Shown here piece after piece: positions 1 to 12,604 of a DNA stretch of 64,000 nt (within the stretch, counting starts at the first letter, position 1; each line of letters starts with the position of its first letter). The notes under the pieces were generated by a model. That model was given only the letters and a program-made list of their open reading frames with translations. It had not been told where the DNA came from and ran no database searches. Made by a program: the position numbers and the translations under genes. The stretch is from Elysia chlorotica (taxonomy: Eukaryota > Mollusca > Gastropoda > Plakobranchidae): positions 8,825-72,824 of the forward strand of contig RQTK01000163.1 in the NCBI GenBank assembly GCA_003991915.1, in the 5' to 3' direction.

Positions 1-363
1 TCCACCTTGGTTTTGGTTGGGGTGGGGGGGTGGTAGGAGGAAAGAAACTCCAAGCTTAAAGTTTTCTGTGTTCTCAAACAGGACCCTTTACGGAGACAGA
101 TCCCACAGCCTTTAGTGACTAACAAATCGTGAAAGAGGAAGCGAGAGCAGGGATGGTCATGACTTTTGATTCTATACCTCCATCCCAGCAGGTGACATAA
201 GACTGTTACCGATCAATAGGAAGCAATTTTTTGGCAAAGCTGTGGGGCAGAACGGTGTTGTCTGATTTGAAGTCGCAGTTTCTGTAATGGTAACCCCTCC
301 TCCATTTTTGTCCTCTTTAATTAGTTTTGGTTTTTTTTTTATTCCTTTTTTTGTTGTCCACAG
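1..363. other. Intron sequence before first visible exon of the left-hand gene
   Basis: This stretch ends in a long T-rich tract followed by CAG at 361-363, a typical 3' splice site. It is therefore read as intron of the gene that continues to 4169. An ATG-initiated run at about 153-191 ends at CAGgtgaca, but it is in the wrong phase to join the next exon. I see no supported coding exon here. Confidence 0.55.
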
Positions 364-526
364 GCACCAGACGAGAGGCAATGCCCCCCACCCCGGAAGT
401 AGCTAAAGAACCGGAAACGGCTGCCCTCTTTGCGGATCTTATCTCAAGGTCATATGGGTCAATACTGCCCATCCCAAAGCTGCTCATCCCGCCCTACTTC
501 GGATACAGGCCGCGAGTCTATGTCAG
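364..526 (+). CDS. Left-hand gene, exon 1 of 4 visible
   Basis: The exon follows a T-rich tract and CAG and ends at TGTCAG before gtataa. It begins with the last two bases of a codon and ends after two bases of a codon. It encodes a peptide with TRREAMPPTPEVAKEPETAA near its start. Confidence 0.62.
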
Positions 527-703
527 GTATAACAAATGATGGAGATCACTCTAGACACTTGTAGCCTAAGTCTACAAGTTGGGAAAGGGGAAATGGCGTC
601 TAAATGGTAGAGCATCATCATCACCATTATCATCGTCGTCGTCGTTGTCGACGTCGTCGTCGTCATCATCATTATCATTATCATTATCATTATCATGATC
701 ATG

Positions 704-771
<68 letters not shown>

Positions 772-3700
772 TAAGCTCATGATGTTGGCCATTTTATCCC
801 TCCCAACTTTTCCATCCTCGATATTCGACACACTGTAGTATTGCAAACAGTGTCTTTTTAATGTTCGTCCATACAACAAGGCTGTCTGTCATTATATTAA
901 TTTACATGAAAAAAAAACCCACAGTATTAGATTTGATACGAGCTAAAATATTTTCAAGGATTTTGCATTTACCTCATCCAATTTTCCATTTCATTTTTAA
1001 CTTCGCACAAGGACAACTGAAAACAAAAGTGTGCATTTTCCAGTTGATAGATGACTGGTGTCACTAAAAAAATCGGGTTGTTTCTGGATTGCTTTGCTTT
1101 TGTTCTTGTTGGGTTTTTTTTCCTCTAAGAATGTCCACAATAGAACAAGGCTTCTCCTTATTACTCCAGTCCCACACGGGGAGCGCGGTGGTCTAGGGGT
1201 AGAACATGGCGTTGGCCATTGTATCCATCCCAATTCTTCGATCCTCAGTGGCCAACATACTGTATTACAAAAAGTATTCTATTTTAATGTCCGTCCATGC
1301 AGCATAGCTGTCTGTCATTATATTAATTTACATGAAAAAAAAACCCACAGTATTAGATTTGATACGAGCTAAAATATTTTCAAGGATTTTGCATTTACCT
1401 CATCCAATTTTCCATTTCATTTTTTTACTTTGTATTTTTTTAACTTCGCACAAGGACAACTGAAAACAAAAGTGTGCATTTTCCAGTTGATAGATGACTG
1501 GTGTCACTAAAAAAAATTAGTACATTTAACTCAATAAAACAATGCTACTCCTTTTTACTCCTAAACTACCTATTCTCCATAAACGATCGGCAGAAATTAT
1601 CATATTTAAACCTGTATAACTTAACGTTACTGACAAAAGCTTCATAAATTGGGTGAAAGGACTGGTAGGGCTAATCGAAAGTGATGTTACCATTTTGTTA
1701 TCTTTTTCTTGAACATTGTAAAATTTAATTTTTTTTTTTTCATGTTTGTTTAGGGTGAGAAGCCCAACGAACAAATAAATATCAATCAATCAATCAATCA
1801 CTCCAGTGCTCACGAGAATGGTTTGTAACGTTTTGTCCAACAATTCTTTCTCCACAGTGTTCCCCAGGACTACTACTCCACCTACCCCAAGTCTGACTTA
1901 TTCAGGTTGAAGCCAGGTAGTTATCGTAAGTGTGCTATCTACGTGTATATTATTTGCAAGGCTGAACGCTCAAAAGTCTTAACATTCAGTCTTGGTCTTA
2001 ATTTTTTTTTCAATCTCCCCTAAAAGGATTGATAAATTATTTCTTAATGTATATCATTTTTAATCATCATCATTTTAAAATACCTTTTTGTATTTATGTT
2101 TCTGTTTCTACTTGCTCATCAAATGTCACCATAATGTATTAACTTTGTTGTTGTTTTGTTTGTTTGGATTATTGTTGTTGTTTTGGTGGGGTTTTTTTAC
2201 TATGAGATCAAATGTATGTTTACATTGCACATCAAACCAAGCAATAAGACAAATATAAATATGCAGAATAACTACAACAGGTGTTTGATGGAGGTTTTTT
2301 GTTTTGTTTTTGTTTGTTTTTTTTGGGGGGGCGCTCAAATTAATTTTACAGCTTAGTGTCTCTCATTTCAGAGCACGTTTTACACGTATCTTAAATACTT
2401 TCCAAAATCCCACAAATCACAATACCATCTCTAACTAATCCAGCAATCTTTAACTATCTTTTCTTTCTGTCATTTTAGTCAACGACCTCCTACCCATCTT
2501 CAACGAGGAGACGCCAACGTCCGTAGTTGACCCAGTTCCGGCATCTCAACTCCCTGGTCGGGGAAAAGGGAATTTCCCGTTCTGGAACCAGCAGGCGTCC
2601 AACTGGGTTTGGCCTGACGGGGTCTCCACTGGCTCCCTGCCCAGCGCCCTATTTGGTCTTAAGGACAAGGCACCGAAATCTGTAGACATGGCCGCATTAG
2701 ATGCCGCACCAGGTTAGTAAGGGTTAATGGTAGCTTGTAAACTAGCTTGAATAATGCGCTAGTCAGCAAGGGTTAATCTTAAAGGTTAAGGCCCAGAAAT
2801 CTGTAGACATAGCCGCATTAGATGCCGCACCAGGTTAGTAAGGGTTAAATGTTATGTAGAGTATTCTTGTAGAAGTAGCTTGAATGATGCGCTAAGTCAG
2901 CAAGGGTTAATCTTAAAGGTTAAGGTCCAGAACTCTATAGAAATGGCAGCGTTAGATACCGCACCAGGTTAGTAAGGGTTAATGTTATGTATTCTTGTAG
3001 AACTAGCTTGGATAATGCGCTAGATCATCAAAGGTTAATCTTAAAGGATACGGTCCAGAACTCTATTGAAATGGCAGCGTTGGATGCCGCATCAGGTTCG
3101 TAAGGATTAATGTTATGTAGAGTATTAGTGCTAGTTCAGCAAGGGTTATTCTTAAAGGATAGGGTCCAGAACTATAGACATAACCGCATTAGATGCCACA
3201 GCAGGTTAGTAAGGGTTAATAATATTATGTGGAGTATTCTTGTACTAGAACTAGCTTGAATAAACCGCTAGCTCAGCAAGGGTTAATCTTAAACGATATG
3301 GTCCAGAACTCTATAGAAATGGCAGCGTTAGATACCGCACCGGTTTCATAAGTGTTAAACTGATACTGGAAGTTATCTTGTAGAACTAGTTTAAATGCGT
3401 GCCATGTTAGTATTGTAAGTGTTAACATTGCATAGAGTAACCTTGTAGATACAGTTCGGGATCAGTCGATGTTTATCCTAGTCTTACATTTACGATTACA
3501 ATTTACATATTAAACTTGCAGTTGCAAAAATAGCTTATATACATTATCATGACAGTAAGGGTCAATTTTAATCTTACGTAGGGTAGACATTTTAGTGGTA
3601 AAACCAGGTTATAATTATTTAGCACGTCAGATCAGTAAGTTATAGTTGTAGTTTCGTTGGTTTAACGTCCAACATTAGCACTTTATAGGCTATATTGTGG

Positions 3701-4169
3701 ACGGGCCCCAAGACTGACGTCTGACAATTTTATGTGCTGCCACACACGAGACAGGGCGGGGATACCATGACTCCTGTCTCAGCCGATCACATTAAACTGA
3801 CACCGACCCAACCAGTAGGGAGCGAAATCGCCAGGGCTCGAACTCGGACCTTTTGCGTCGGAAACCGGTGTTGTACCCTAAATCAGTAAGAGAATAGCCT
3901 TCTAGTTGTATGACTGGTTTAGATACATGACTAGAGCAAGCGTTTCTCTCACATAGCGTTATCTTACATAAGGAAATGATATTTTAGATGCGCTCGCGTT
4001 GGCTAATCTTGCATGGAAATTTTACTTTCATTATGTAAGATAAACCCTCAAACGTTTCCTGTAATGGCAAATGCAATGATGATGCTAATAGGCTATCTGA
4101 ATTTCAAGGATTTCATTTTCGTTTTCATAATTCTATTTATTTTACTATCCATTTCTTCCAGTTGTTTAA
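364..4169 (+). CDS. Unidentified protein, C-terminal part (4 exons, 5' end outside window)
   Basis: Four exons join in frame: 364-526, 1858-1925, 2479-2712 and 4162-4169. They give about 157 residues ending in AAPVV and a TAA stop. The exons are clearly richer in GC than the flanking introns and have good GT-AG sites with pyrimidine tracts, which is the main evidence. The peptide is rich in Pro, Tyr and Trp, with segments such as LLIPPYFGYRPRVYV and FPFWNQQASNWVWPDG. It has no predicted membrane segment and no enzyme motif I recognise. The composition recalls small structural proteins of ciliary or sperm microtubules, but that is a guess and I assign no function. An internal Met at 379 could be a start, but the preceding acceptor suggests an upstream exon outside the window. 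The gene is convergent with the SUR gene. Confidence 0.62.
575..1065 (+). mobile_element. SINE-like repeat, copy 1, with internal ATC microsatellite
   Basis: From about 770 this repeat aligns with the copy at 1178-1515. The 200 bp block from ttaatgttcgtccat to gtgtcactaaaaaa is nearly identical in both. Its tRNA-like head is interrupted by a long CAT/ATC trinucleotide tract. Confidence 0.6.
663..775 (+). repeat. ATC/TTATCA microsatellite
   Basis: There is a run of TCATTA and then of pure TCA units, with TCG-rich interruptions just upstream at 630-665. Reading frames through it give long Met or Ile runs that are not genes. Confidence 0.95.
1178..1515 (+). mobile_element. tRNA-derived SINE-like repeat, copy 2
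   Basis: The head gcggtggtctaggggtagaac resembles a pol III A box and ttcttcgatcctc a degenerate B box. The remainder is a direct copy of 770-1065, with an extra small internal duplication near 1420-1445. Confidence 0.6.
1858..1925 (+). CDS. Left-hand gene, exon 2 of 4 visible
   Basis: The acceptor is ttctccacag. The exon encodes SVPQDYYSTYPKSDLFRLKP and a few more residues. Two donors are possible in the same phase: gtaagt after 1925, which is the stronger, and gtagtt after 1916. The choice changes only three residues. Confidence 0.62.
2479..2712 (+). CDS. Left-hand gene, exon 3 of 4 visible
   Basis: The acceptor is tcattttag and the donor is CACCAG before gttagt. The exon encodes a Pro/Trp-rich segment that ends in VDMAALDAAP. 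Its last ~50 bases and the donor are repeated several times in the following intron. Confidence 0.65.
2665..3435 (+). repeat. Tandem array copying an exon 3' end with its splice donor
   Basis: The end of exon 3, with its donor and about 75 bp of intron, is repeated with a period of roughly 110-145 bp. Copies of the exon tail and donor lie near 2780-2850, 2915-2985, 3045-3110, 3160-3220 and 3290-3350, with a decayed trace near 3400. The motif gatgccgcaccaggttagtaa is kept or nearly kept in several copies. Later copies diverge (V to I, D to E, A to T when read in the exon frame). Confidence 0.8.
3650..3890 (-). mobile_element. tRNA-derived SINE, near full length
   Basis: On the minus strand a tRNA-like head with B box CCGAGTTCGAGCCC is followed by a conserved tail containing GGTATCCCCGCCCTGTCTCG and gtcttggggcccgtccacaatatagcc. 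The element ends in ttggacgttaaaccaac. It is the best-preserved minus-strand member of the main SINE family of the window. Confidence 0.8.
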
Positions 4170-4505
4170 AGACCAAGACTGCGTGTTAGGGGTCCCATGT
4201 CAAACCTACAGTGAGATCTAACGGCCGGAAGGAACATCACGTCTGCGACAGACTTCCTGCCTCGTTGTGAATCAAGTTGTATTGATGTCAAATAAGGAGC
4301 ATGCGCAAAGAAACACCTTAAACGTCAGAATCAATAACTTTTAATGGCGGAGAAATTCGTATCTATGATTAGTACGAATGAAGATCGAGAACAGCTAAAG
4401 AATCAGAAATCGATTTATAAAGAGTGTCTTGAAGGAACTGTACAAATATGACCGCGAATACGATTCTCGTGGGCACTGAAGTAATAAAGAGTAGCCTTGT
4501 TTTAT
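4162..4505 (+). other. Terminal exon: stop codon and 3' UTR
   Basis: After the acceptor atttcttccag the exon supplies the last residues VV and a TAA at 4167-4169. About 310 bp of 3' UTR follow, with AATAAA at 4483-4488. Polyadenylation probably falls near 4500-4510. Confidence 0.55.
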
Positions 4506-4747
4506 TGAGGTACATGTATATTGTATCTCATTGTTATATGTTCGTAGCTATCATCATTATATAGATCTAGTTTGTTGGCATAATTATCTTCAAATAAAGC
4601 TTGGTTGAGGAAGTGAAACTCTAGAATCAGAGAAGCTTGTTGGTTTTGATTGTTATTCCCGCTTCTGGTTGGTTCATCTTTTCTGATCATACCGTTACGC
4701 GTTTATGTTGAATTCTGTTTGCATATACCATATACATGTATGTATAA

Positions 4748-4784
<37 letters not shown>
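4748..4784 (+). repeat. (GT)n microsatellite
   Basis: There is an uninterrupted run of about 17 GT units. Confidence 0.97.
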
Positions 4785-4785
<1 letters not shown>

Positions 4786-4804
4786 CCATACGATATCGAT
4801 GGTT

Positions 4805-4870
4805 GTAGTTGAGTTGATTTAATGTCTAGCATCAGCACTATAATTACAGGCTATATTGTGGACGGGACGA
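4805..4870 (-). mobile_element. SINE tail fragment
   Basis: It matches the 3' end of the main SINE family (gtccacaatatagcctgtaat...gttgagttg when read on the minus strand). The head is missing. Confidence 0.6.
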
Positions 4871-5334
4871 TATTACTACTACAACTGAAGTGACGAAGTT
4901 TTAACAGAAATAAAAAGGAAAAAGTCAATGAAAACGCATTCAGAAAAGTACACCATGAATAGTTTATTTTGTTGGTTAGTTCATCATCACACTGAAAAAT
5001 GTGACGCGAATATGCTGATGTTTTCACATAATTATCATTCTAAGTTTATTAAGGTTCACAATCGCGTAAGTTTCCTGTTTTAATTAACCTTTTCGCATCA
5101 CACAGCACCTTGGTTACAAAAACTTTATCCTAAACCATCACGAAAGTTGGGTGTGCAACGTTACATATCTCTCTCTGCACTATGTGGTATTCTATGCATA
5201 ATTAAAATAACGCACATGCATGGGACATTTGATTTTGAGTATACCAGCACGCTAGCTAGTGTAGTGCTGCGAAAAAACTTATTCATGATAGTTTCATTCA
5301 TAAAAATCAAGACAGCTTGTATTAATACACAGTT

Positions 5335-5640
5335 TAGGTACTTGGTACAGGTATACATCACAGGTACGAAGTACAGGTACATATCATAGGTACAAAGTCC
5401 AGTACAGGTACAAGTACAAAGTACAGGTACATATCAAAGGTACAAAGTCCAGTACAGGTACAAGTACAAAGTACAGGTACACATCACAGGTGACAGGTAA
5501 AGTACAGGTATACATCACAGGTACAACGTCCAGTGTACATATACAAAGTAGTACAGGTACAAGTACAAAGTACAGGTACACATCACAGGTGACAGGTAAA
5601 GTACAGGTATACATCACAGGTACAACGTCCAGTGTACCGA
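5335..5640 (+). repeat. Tandem array of (A)CAGGTACA-type units
   Basis: Nested repeats of acaggtacaaagtacaggta make up higher-order units of about 60-110 bp; for example, the segment acatcacaggtgacaggtaaagtacag occurs twice. Reading frames across it give Tyr/Thr/Cys-rich peptides that are not genes. Confidence 0.9.
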
Positions 5641-8600
5641 TATGACAAATATACAGGAAATTCAGATCCTACAGTCTTCGTGGATACAAATTACAATTCT
5701 CATGATGAAATGATGAGCGATAAAAAAAATTATTGAGCTATAATCATGAAATATCAAAACAACATTCCTATAAAGGTTTTGAGATTCATACTTCAAATGA
5801 GTACACAATAGCCATTGTTGGGATAAACAAAAAAAATTAGACAGGAAAAAAAAAGAAAAAAACAAGCGGTAAAATTACACCAGAAAAGGAAAGAAATATT
5901 GGGGGGTGGGGGAGGATTGGTGAAGTATTACTCCAATTAGTATATTAAAAAATAAGAATTTTATGGAATTAAGCAGAAATAAACGGTTTATTACAAATCA
6001 CAGGTTTTCACAGCCTATAAAATGAAATAAAATAAATTAGATTAGTTTGAGGTTGTATAAATATAAAAATAATCTATCTCCTTTCTAAAATAGTCAAGAT
6101 TTAGAGTATTTTGGTAATAAGATAGGGCATTATGCAACTAGGGTGAGGCTATACCAAGAGAGGGGATATACAGAACACGGAACCAACACCAGAGAAGGTT
6201 GGCTAATCTGGCTTTCATTCAAGCCAACCCCAACTGTGCGATATTTTAGAGTTTTTACATAGGTTAGTTACAACATACATGAAAATAAAATGTTAAAATA
6301 TACAATATTGTCTAGGGAGTTTGATTGATGGGCCCGTTTTTTTATTCAGTTAAAAATATTTTAAAAATAAAAAGATGGTGTAAAATGCAATAAAATTGCT
6401 GAAGGCAATGAATAAAAAAACATTTTTTTCAAACTGTATTAAAATCTAAGACTTTTCTTAAAGCAAACTTTGCCATGTTTAAAACAACCTACAGATTACC
6501 ATGATTATAATATCAAAAGAAAATATTGACGGGCACATGTTGATGTTGCTTGAAGCTTTAGTAGAATTCAAACATTGGTCTTCATCGCAATTAACAGTAC
6601 ACTTGATAAAAAAAACTCCTATTTTTAGTAACCGCAACCTTATCATGGCGCTGATATATTTGCTCGCAGAACCGCTATTTTACACAATTTGAAATGGTGC
6701 AGCCTTAGGGAATACACTGTAATAGAATAGAGCAGCGCGCCTGAGTGAGAGAGTTGTTTTTACGGCTATGTTGTTCAGCACGCCTAAACAGGTTAAAAAC
6801 TACACACATACAAAAATAGAGATACCATCATGCTAAAGCAAGGATGAAACCACACATATGCAGTAATCACTTATAACCAAAAGTATTTATCTATACCAAA
6901 AACAAAACAAGAACCAAAAAAAAAAAGGAAAAATGAAAAAAAATGTGCCTGTTATTTTAAAAAGCACCAGGCTCAGGTGAACGATAGGATCGCGCAGATA
7001 TAATAATGTTTGAGCGAGTCGTTGATAGTTTGTTTTCCGAGCGTGTAGGGAATACAATAATCTAGTACCATAGCTGTCCTGCAGCTAGCATACATGTACA
7101 CGATGCAGTTGTAGTTCATAGCGACAGATAGGCAAAGATAGGGCACTAAGGTATGACTATAAATATTTCACTTCATAAGCATTTCTCTCTTAGTCTTTGA
7201 TACACAATACTGAACCAATATGAAAAATAATACTGACGTAGAATATTGATACTCAGGTAAAATATCCAGATTGGGCATCATATAATTATGTATCTGTTAG
7301 TCTCTTGTATAACTAATTTTCATATTTCCATAGTATTTCAATTCTGATCCAAACCTTAATTTAAAGGATATAATAATATATAATTTCCATAAAACAGGTA
7401 GAGTCTGGAGTTTTGTTGAATTACAGAAAGAAGCATCAACACGCTTTTCAAGCAATAAGTGCTATGTTTATAATAATTTGTACGAGAAATATAAACACCA
7501 TGCGTGTATGGTTGTTTTGTTGTTGTTTTTTCAATTAATGAGCCCTTATTTAAAAAAATGTTGTGACATGATTCAAGTATGATTCAAATTATTTGATTGA
7601 GTATAATAACATATACTAGATCAGTTTACAAAAAAACAAAAACAAAAAAAAATTACAACTGTTATTTCAATGAAATACTCAAGTATGCTTTGTAACAAAA
7701 ATCAATTCTACATGAAGTAATTGGCACCTTGCCTCACACAGGAGTATGGCATCTAAAAATAGCGTTCATACTGCGCCAAGTTGTGATATCAGGCCATTAT
7801 TACAAATACATCAATATAATTATGATTATTGTTATTAATCCAAAATTATCGACAGAGGAAACTCTACATATTGACAGCTTTTTATTTACAGTTTCACTCT
7901 CCTTTCTCTGTACTTTTAATCATATCTTCTCGAAAGAAAAAAAAACGTGTGTAGGTTGGGGGGTTTTGGGGGGGGGTTTTTTGGTTTTTCTTAATAGCAT
8001 CCTGGATAAAACTAAAAAGAACAAATCAATTTTTTTTTCAATTTAAAAAACATTAATTTAAGTAACTGTTTAACTTCCCCTCCAAATTTTGTATCAGCAA
8101 GAGGATCGTCAAGTAAGCATATATAGCAGTTTCATGACTCGCAACACTAAGGCTGCACTGTCCGTCCGTGTAAAGCCAATTCAATACATCGCCACTGTGC
8201 CATAATTACAGCATAAGTGAGATTTATGCCAATATGCAAGTGATATATCGTTGTAAAAGTGAAAAAAAGATCTAACTAAACTTCCAGATTAAAAATGCAC
8301 TCATCAGTTTTCACTTTGTCCTAATGGAAATGTGTGTCCAATTTTTGAAGCAAAAAAAAAAAAGGAAATAAAACATTTTTAAATGAATATCTCAAAAATG
8401 ATGTATGCCAAAATCGTAGCACAGGTACAAGATGTAATATGGAAGGGGTTACCTCCCGCCTCTCATTTAAGATTGGGTTACATCCCCTTGTACATCTGTT
8501 AAAATTTTCATTCTATACATACATTCTATAGAAATATACATTTTTTTTTGTCTTTCAATTTTCCCAACAATAAAAATGTTAGTGGAGGTGAAAATTAAAG

Positions 8601-9896
8601 ATAATAAATTTCTAAGTACATTCCATTAACTAATGCTTTTATTTTGGTACTTTACAAACACTAAGGCTTTTGGTTAGTAAAAACTATAAGTCAAGCCATC
8701 TAAAGAACGTCCTACTATTTTCAAGAATTCACAAGAAATTGATTTACGCCAATTAATTGTTATATGAAAATGCTAATACATACCTGAAAACAAGCTGTAT
8801 ATAATTATGTCTATGCATTTTCCCCGAAAATATGACCAACCATGAGTCAAATATTACTAAATACTTGCATCGGTAGTTTCTTTCTTTTCCTTTTTACCCC
8901 TAAACATAAAACAAGATTGGCAACTATTTGTAAACTTTGTTCATTCAATAAATGCAAGTTAATGCTTGGAATTGTACCATTAAGGGTTAAGGTAAATTCT
9001 GAAAAACAGAACTGTGAAAATTAATGCCACTGTTTACAGATTTAAACTCTACAGGAATCACAAAACATTCACATTTACTGTTATATTCCAAAAGAAAATT
9101 AATAATAATAAAAAAAAATAGATATTTAAAACTTGTATCAAAGTTAAGAATTTTCATCATGAAAATATAGTGTATATAAAACAAGAGATTCTATTTATAC
9201 AGTTGCCATTTGAGAGATTGTTTGAGGACGTATGGATTGTAATACTAGAGAATCAGCCACACAAAGAAAACAGATCTATCCTTGTTGATCAGTGTATACA
9301 TGCGCCTTATTCAAACTTGAGTATCTCTGTTTCTGTTCCTCCAAGAAGGATGAATAAAGTAATTTATACTTATCCAAACTTAAAGGGCCAGACATTTTTT
9401 TATTGAATCCCGACTAAAAACTGTAAACAGAAAAATGGAAGATCTAATTTCCAAGTTTCCAAGGCGGCAGTGGACTAGTAAAAAAAAAAGTTTGAGGTAA
9501 ATTCTCTCAGTTGTGTAAGTAAATAAGCCTGTGTGACTATTAGTAGGTCCAGTCAAATATTTGTGGCTTTTGGTTTCAGGCAAGGCTTGGCTGCCAGGGT
9601 GTAAATGCTAGATTTCAAATAAAACAGGAACAAAGAAAATCAATAACATGCTACTATTCAAAAAGATACCTACGCATCCAAAACAACAAAAAAATCAAAG
9701 ACACAGATTTAAAAAATAGGGCCATTTTCATTGTGGTCTACATTTTATCAATATGTTACCCCCCAAAAAATGTAAAAAAATGTAACAAAAAGAAGTGTAA
9801 AGACATGTAATAAAAAGAGATGTAAAGAAATAGGGCAGTTTCAATATGTGGACTCTGTCGTATCCATATGGCATCACTTCAATAACATAAAAGAGT

Positions 9897-10160
9897 TCAA
9901 CCAGCAGCCATCTCTTGATACAACAATCAATCAAAGATTTCAATCAATAGCCATCTCTTGATACAACAATCAACCAGAGATTTCAATCAACAGTTGTCGC
10001 TGAGTACAACAATCAATCAAAGATTTCAACCAACAGCCATCTCACATACAACAGGCAATCAAAGAGTTCTACAACTGTCTCTGAAAACAACAATCAATCA
10101 AGGAGTTCAACTAATGACCATCTCTGAATAAAAAAAATCAGTCAAATATTGCAATCAACG
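9897..10160 (+). repeat. Tandem array, about 57 bp unit
   Basis: About five diverged copies of a unit containing ccatctctgatacaacaatcaatcaaagatttcaa are present. Confidence 0.85.
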
Positions 10161-10857
10161 ACAGTGGAAAAATACAGACCTCGTCTGTACATTCAGTATT
10201 TGTACTACATTTGAAGGATTAAGCCAAGTTAATGACTAGCTAAAATAGTTATGTCAAACAACTTGTAGATGACACAGGCATACTGCAGGAAAACTTTGCC
10301 AGCAACACGAAGGACAGAGAAAGATCGAAAACAGTCACAGCAAATGTTCGGCTGCGGTGAACTGAGTAAGTTAGTGAGTAATAAAAAGAAACATTTCTGG
10401 ACAACTACGCATACCACGTTATCATGGATAGAGGAAAACCTGCTAGCATTTATGTAGATTACCTGGTTTTCTGTAAATACTTGCACTGACCCTTGGAAAT
10501 CAGGGGTAAAATAGGTACTGTTAGAGAAAAGACTTGGCAATGAGGGTATTAAAGAGTATTCAAAGAAATTTTTTTTCTGAGGGCTCATATCGGGTTAGCT
10601 GAGGGGAAAAAATAAACAAAACAGAGACATACAAAATAAAAATAGGGCAAGAGATCTAGAACTTAGAAGCATCCCCTTAAACCCTACAAAACTGTATTCC
10701 CAGTATGCTAAGAATTAGAGGGTCCCATTCTTTTCCCCTTTTTTTCAGATCTATTTGCTTATCTGACTAAAAATTAACATTGTTTATACTTGAGAGTCAA
10801 AAGCAGACAAACAACAACAAAAATTTAAAAATTTAAAAAAAATGTTTGATCTGTTTC

Positions 10858-10980
10858 AAGTCCCTCAGTTTCCTATTGAACTCTATATAGGGAGACCAGA
10901 GTGTCAATTGAGATTTGAGTCTCCGACCTCCAGCATATTAATCGAGAGAACTACCGACTGAGCCATCCCCGAAGGCAGAC
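10858..10980 (-). mobile_element. tRNA-derived SINE (second family)
   Basis: On the minus strand it begins GGGGATGGCTCAGTCGGTAG, a tRNA-like A box. A B-box-like segment gagactcaaatctc follows. It shares the layout of the element at 32045 and 34600. It cannot be folded as an intact tRNA by eye, so I call it a SINE head rather than a tRNA gene. Confidence 0.6.
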
Positions 10981-12502
10981 ATGACCATTTGAGTTATACA
11001 TTACGAATCACACTTATAAAAATAACATTGTTTGGTTTAGGTATTGCAGAATTTCAAAAAGAATTGCTGACCAAATGCAATGATTATTTATAATTGTAAA
11101 GAAATATACTATAAAATGCTACATTATTATTATCATAATCCAAATGTTGTGTAAACAAAATGCAAGGTATAATTATGTAAAATTACAGACAGAGTAAAGG
11201 GTGTCATCACTAGAACCAGCAAATAAAAAAGTAGGTCCATTGTCTCTCCTTATTGGAAACACTTGCCTGCCAACAATGCATTATATACTACCAGAGGTAT
11301 GAAGGGAAAGCTACAAACTAATGAATTATCTCCCCTTATCATAACCCCCTAGAGAAAATAAAGAACACAGAGCAATTTGATATCAGTAATCAAATGCAAA
11401 TTTTTTTTATAGCACGGGACTATAATTTCGTTTCAATCAACCACTATAGCCTATATAGTGCTGATGTTGGTTGCTAGGTAACAAACTTAACTCAACTGTA
11501 GACTACATAGTTGAAAACTGAACATGACATAACAAGATACCTTCAGTCTACATTTTGACCATCCACTGTATCCTGAAGTAGATTTCAACTCTTGTAACAT
11601 AACAACATCAACCAACGCAAGATTAAATGAAATAAGTCTATACTAATTATTTATAGTGTCAACAGAGAAACCCTCACAAAAACCAAAGGGGAATAGTGGC
11701 AGACATACTTGTATTTCTAAGCCATGTTCCATGCTCAATCAAAGCCAGGCCGTGCTCATCCATCTACAATTCTATATTTCTAGTGCCATAAAGCATGCAA
11801 CAAATAGTGACAAAAAGTGCAATATTTTTCCAGCAGTGAAACAAAAGATTAAACCAATTATAATTACATAGAGTTAACAGAGAAACATTTACAAAACTAG
11901 GAAGAGAAGTGGCAAACTTGTATATTTCTAAGCCATATTTTCTCAAAGCAAGGTTACGCTATTCGTCTATAATACTACAATTCTAGTGCCACAAATAGTG
12001 CTGCAAAGTGATAATGTTTGTTCGTACACCAATATCCAAACAATAACAAAAAAAACACTACAATTACCAAAAACTAGTACCTGAGCATTGTAATTTATAT
12101 TATTCTAAAAAATGATAAAACAACAATGAAAACCGCTAAACGTCCACGTCAACCGTTGACTGATACATAATTAAGTGCTACCACAAAGTTACATTTGAGC
12201 ACATCAATCCGAACGCTGAGCTTCAACAAAGTGAGAGTCAATTAACACGACAAGAAAATCTGTAAATCCATGAACTACAATGTAAACAACAAACCAAATC
12301 TCTAAAAATTCAAATTGAGACAACATTTTAAGGCATCTGATGAAAAAATCAAACATTCACACCTTGCTCCATAGTGACAGCAAATAAAAGTGAAACTGTA
12401 GAAAACTAAGCATTGAGATCTCCTATGCAAATCTGCCTGAGATAGAAGTGAATGGCGTTCTTTGCTTCGTGGCCTATACACACCCTGCCAAGGGTGGAGG
12501 CA

Positions 12503-12503
<1 letters not shown>

Positions 12504-12588
<85 letters not shown>

Positions 12589-12604
12589 AGTGATGATGAT
12601 GATT
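12504..12604 (+). repeat. (GAT)n microsatellite
   Basis: There is a nearly pure run of about 30 GAT units. It yields spurious poly-Met and poly-Asp reading frames. Confidence 0.97.

Noticed and set aside
153..191. Possible first exon MVMTFDSIPPSQQ before a GT
   Set aside because: Its phase does not fit the exon at 364; joining them gives an early stop.
523..879. 118-codon frame with a long poly-Met/Ile run on the minus strand
   Set aside because: It is translation of the ATC/TTATCA microsatellite at 663-775 and has no gene-like flanks.
10229..10588. 119-codon minus-strand frame
   Set aside because: It has AT-rich composition, no recognisable motif and no splice context. Random frames of this length are expected here.
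10858..10980. Possible tRNA gene on the minus strand
   Set aside because: The A- and B-box-like blocks are present, but no convincing cloverleaf with intact acceptor stem is seen. It fits a SINE head better.
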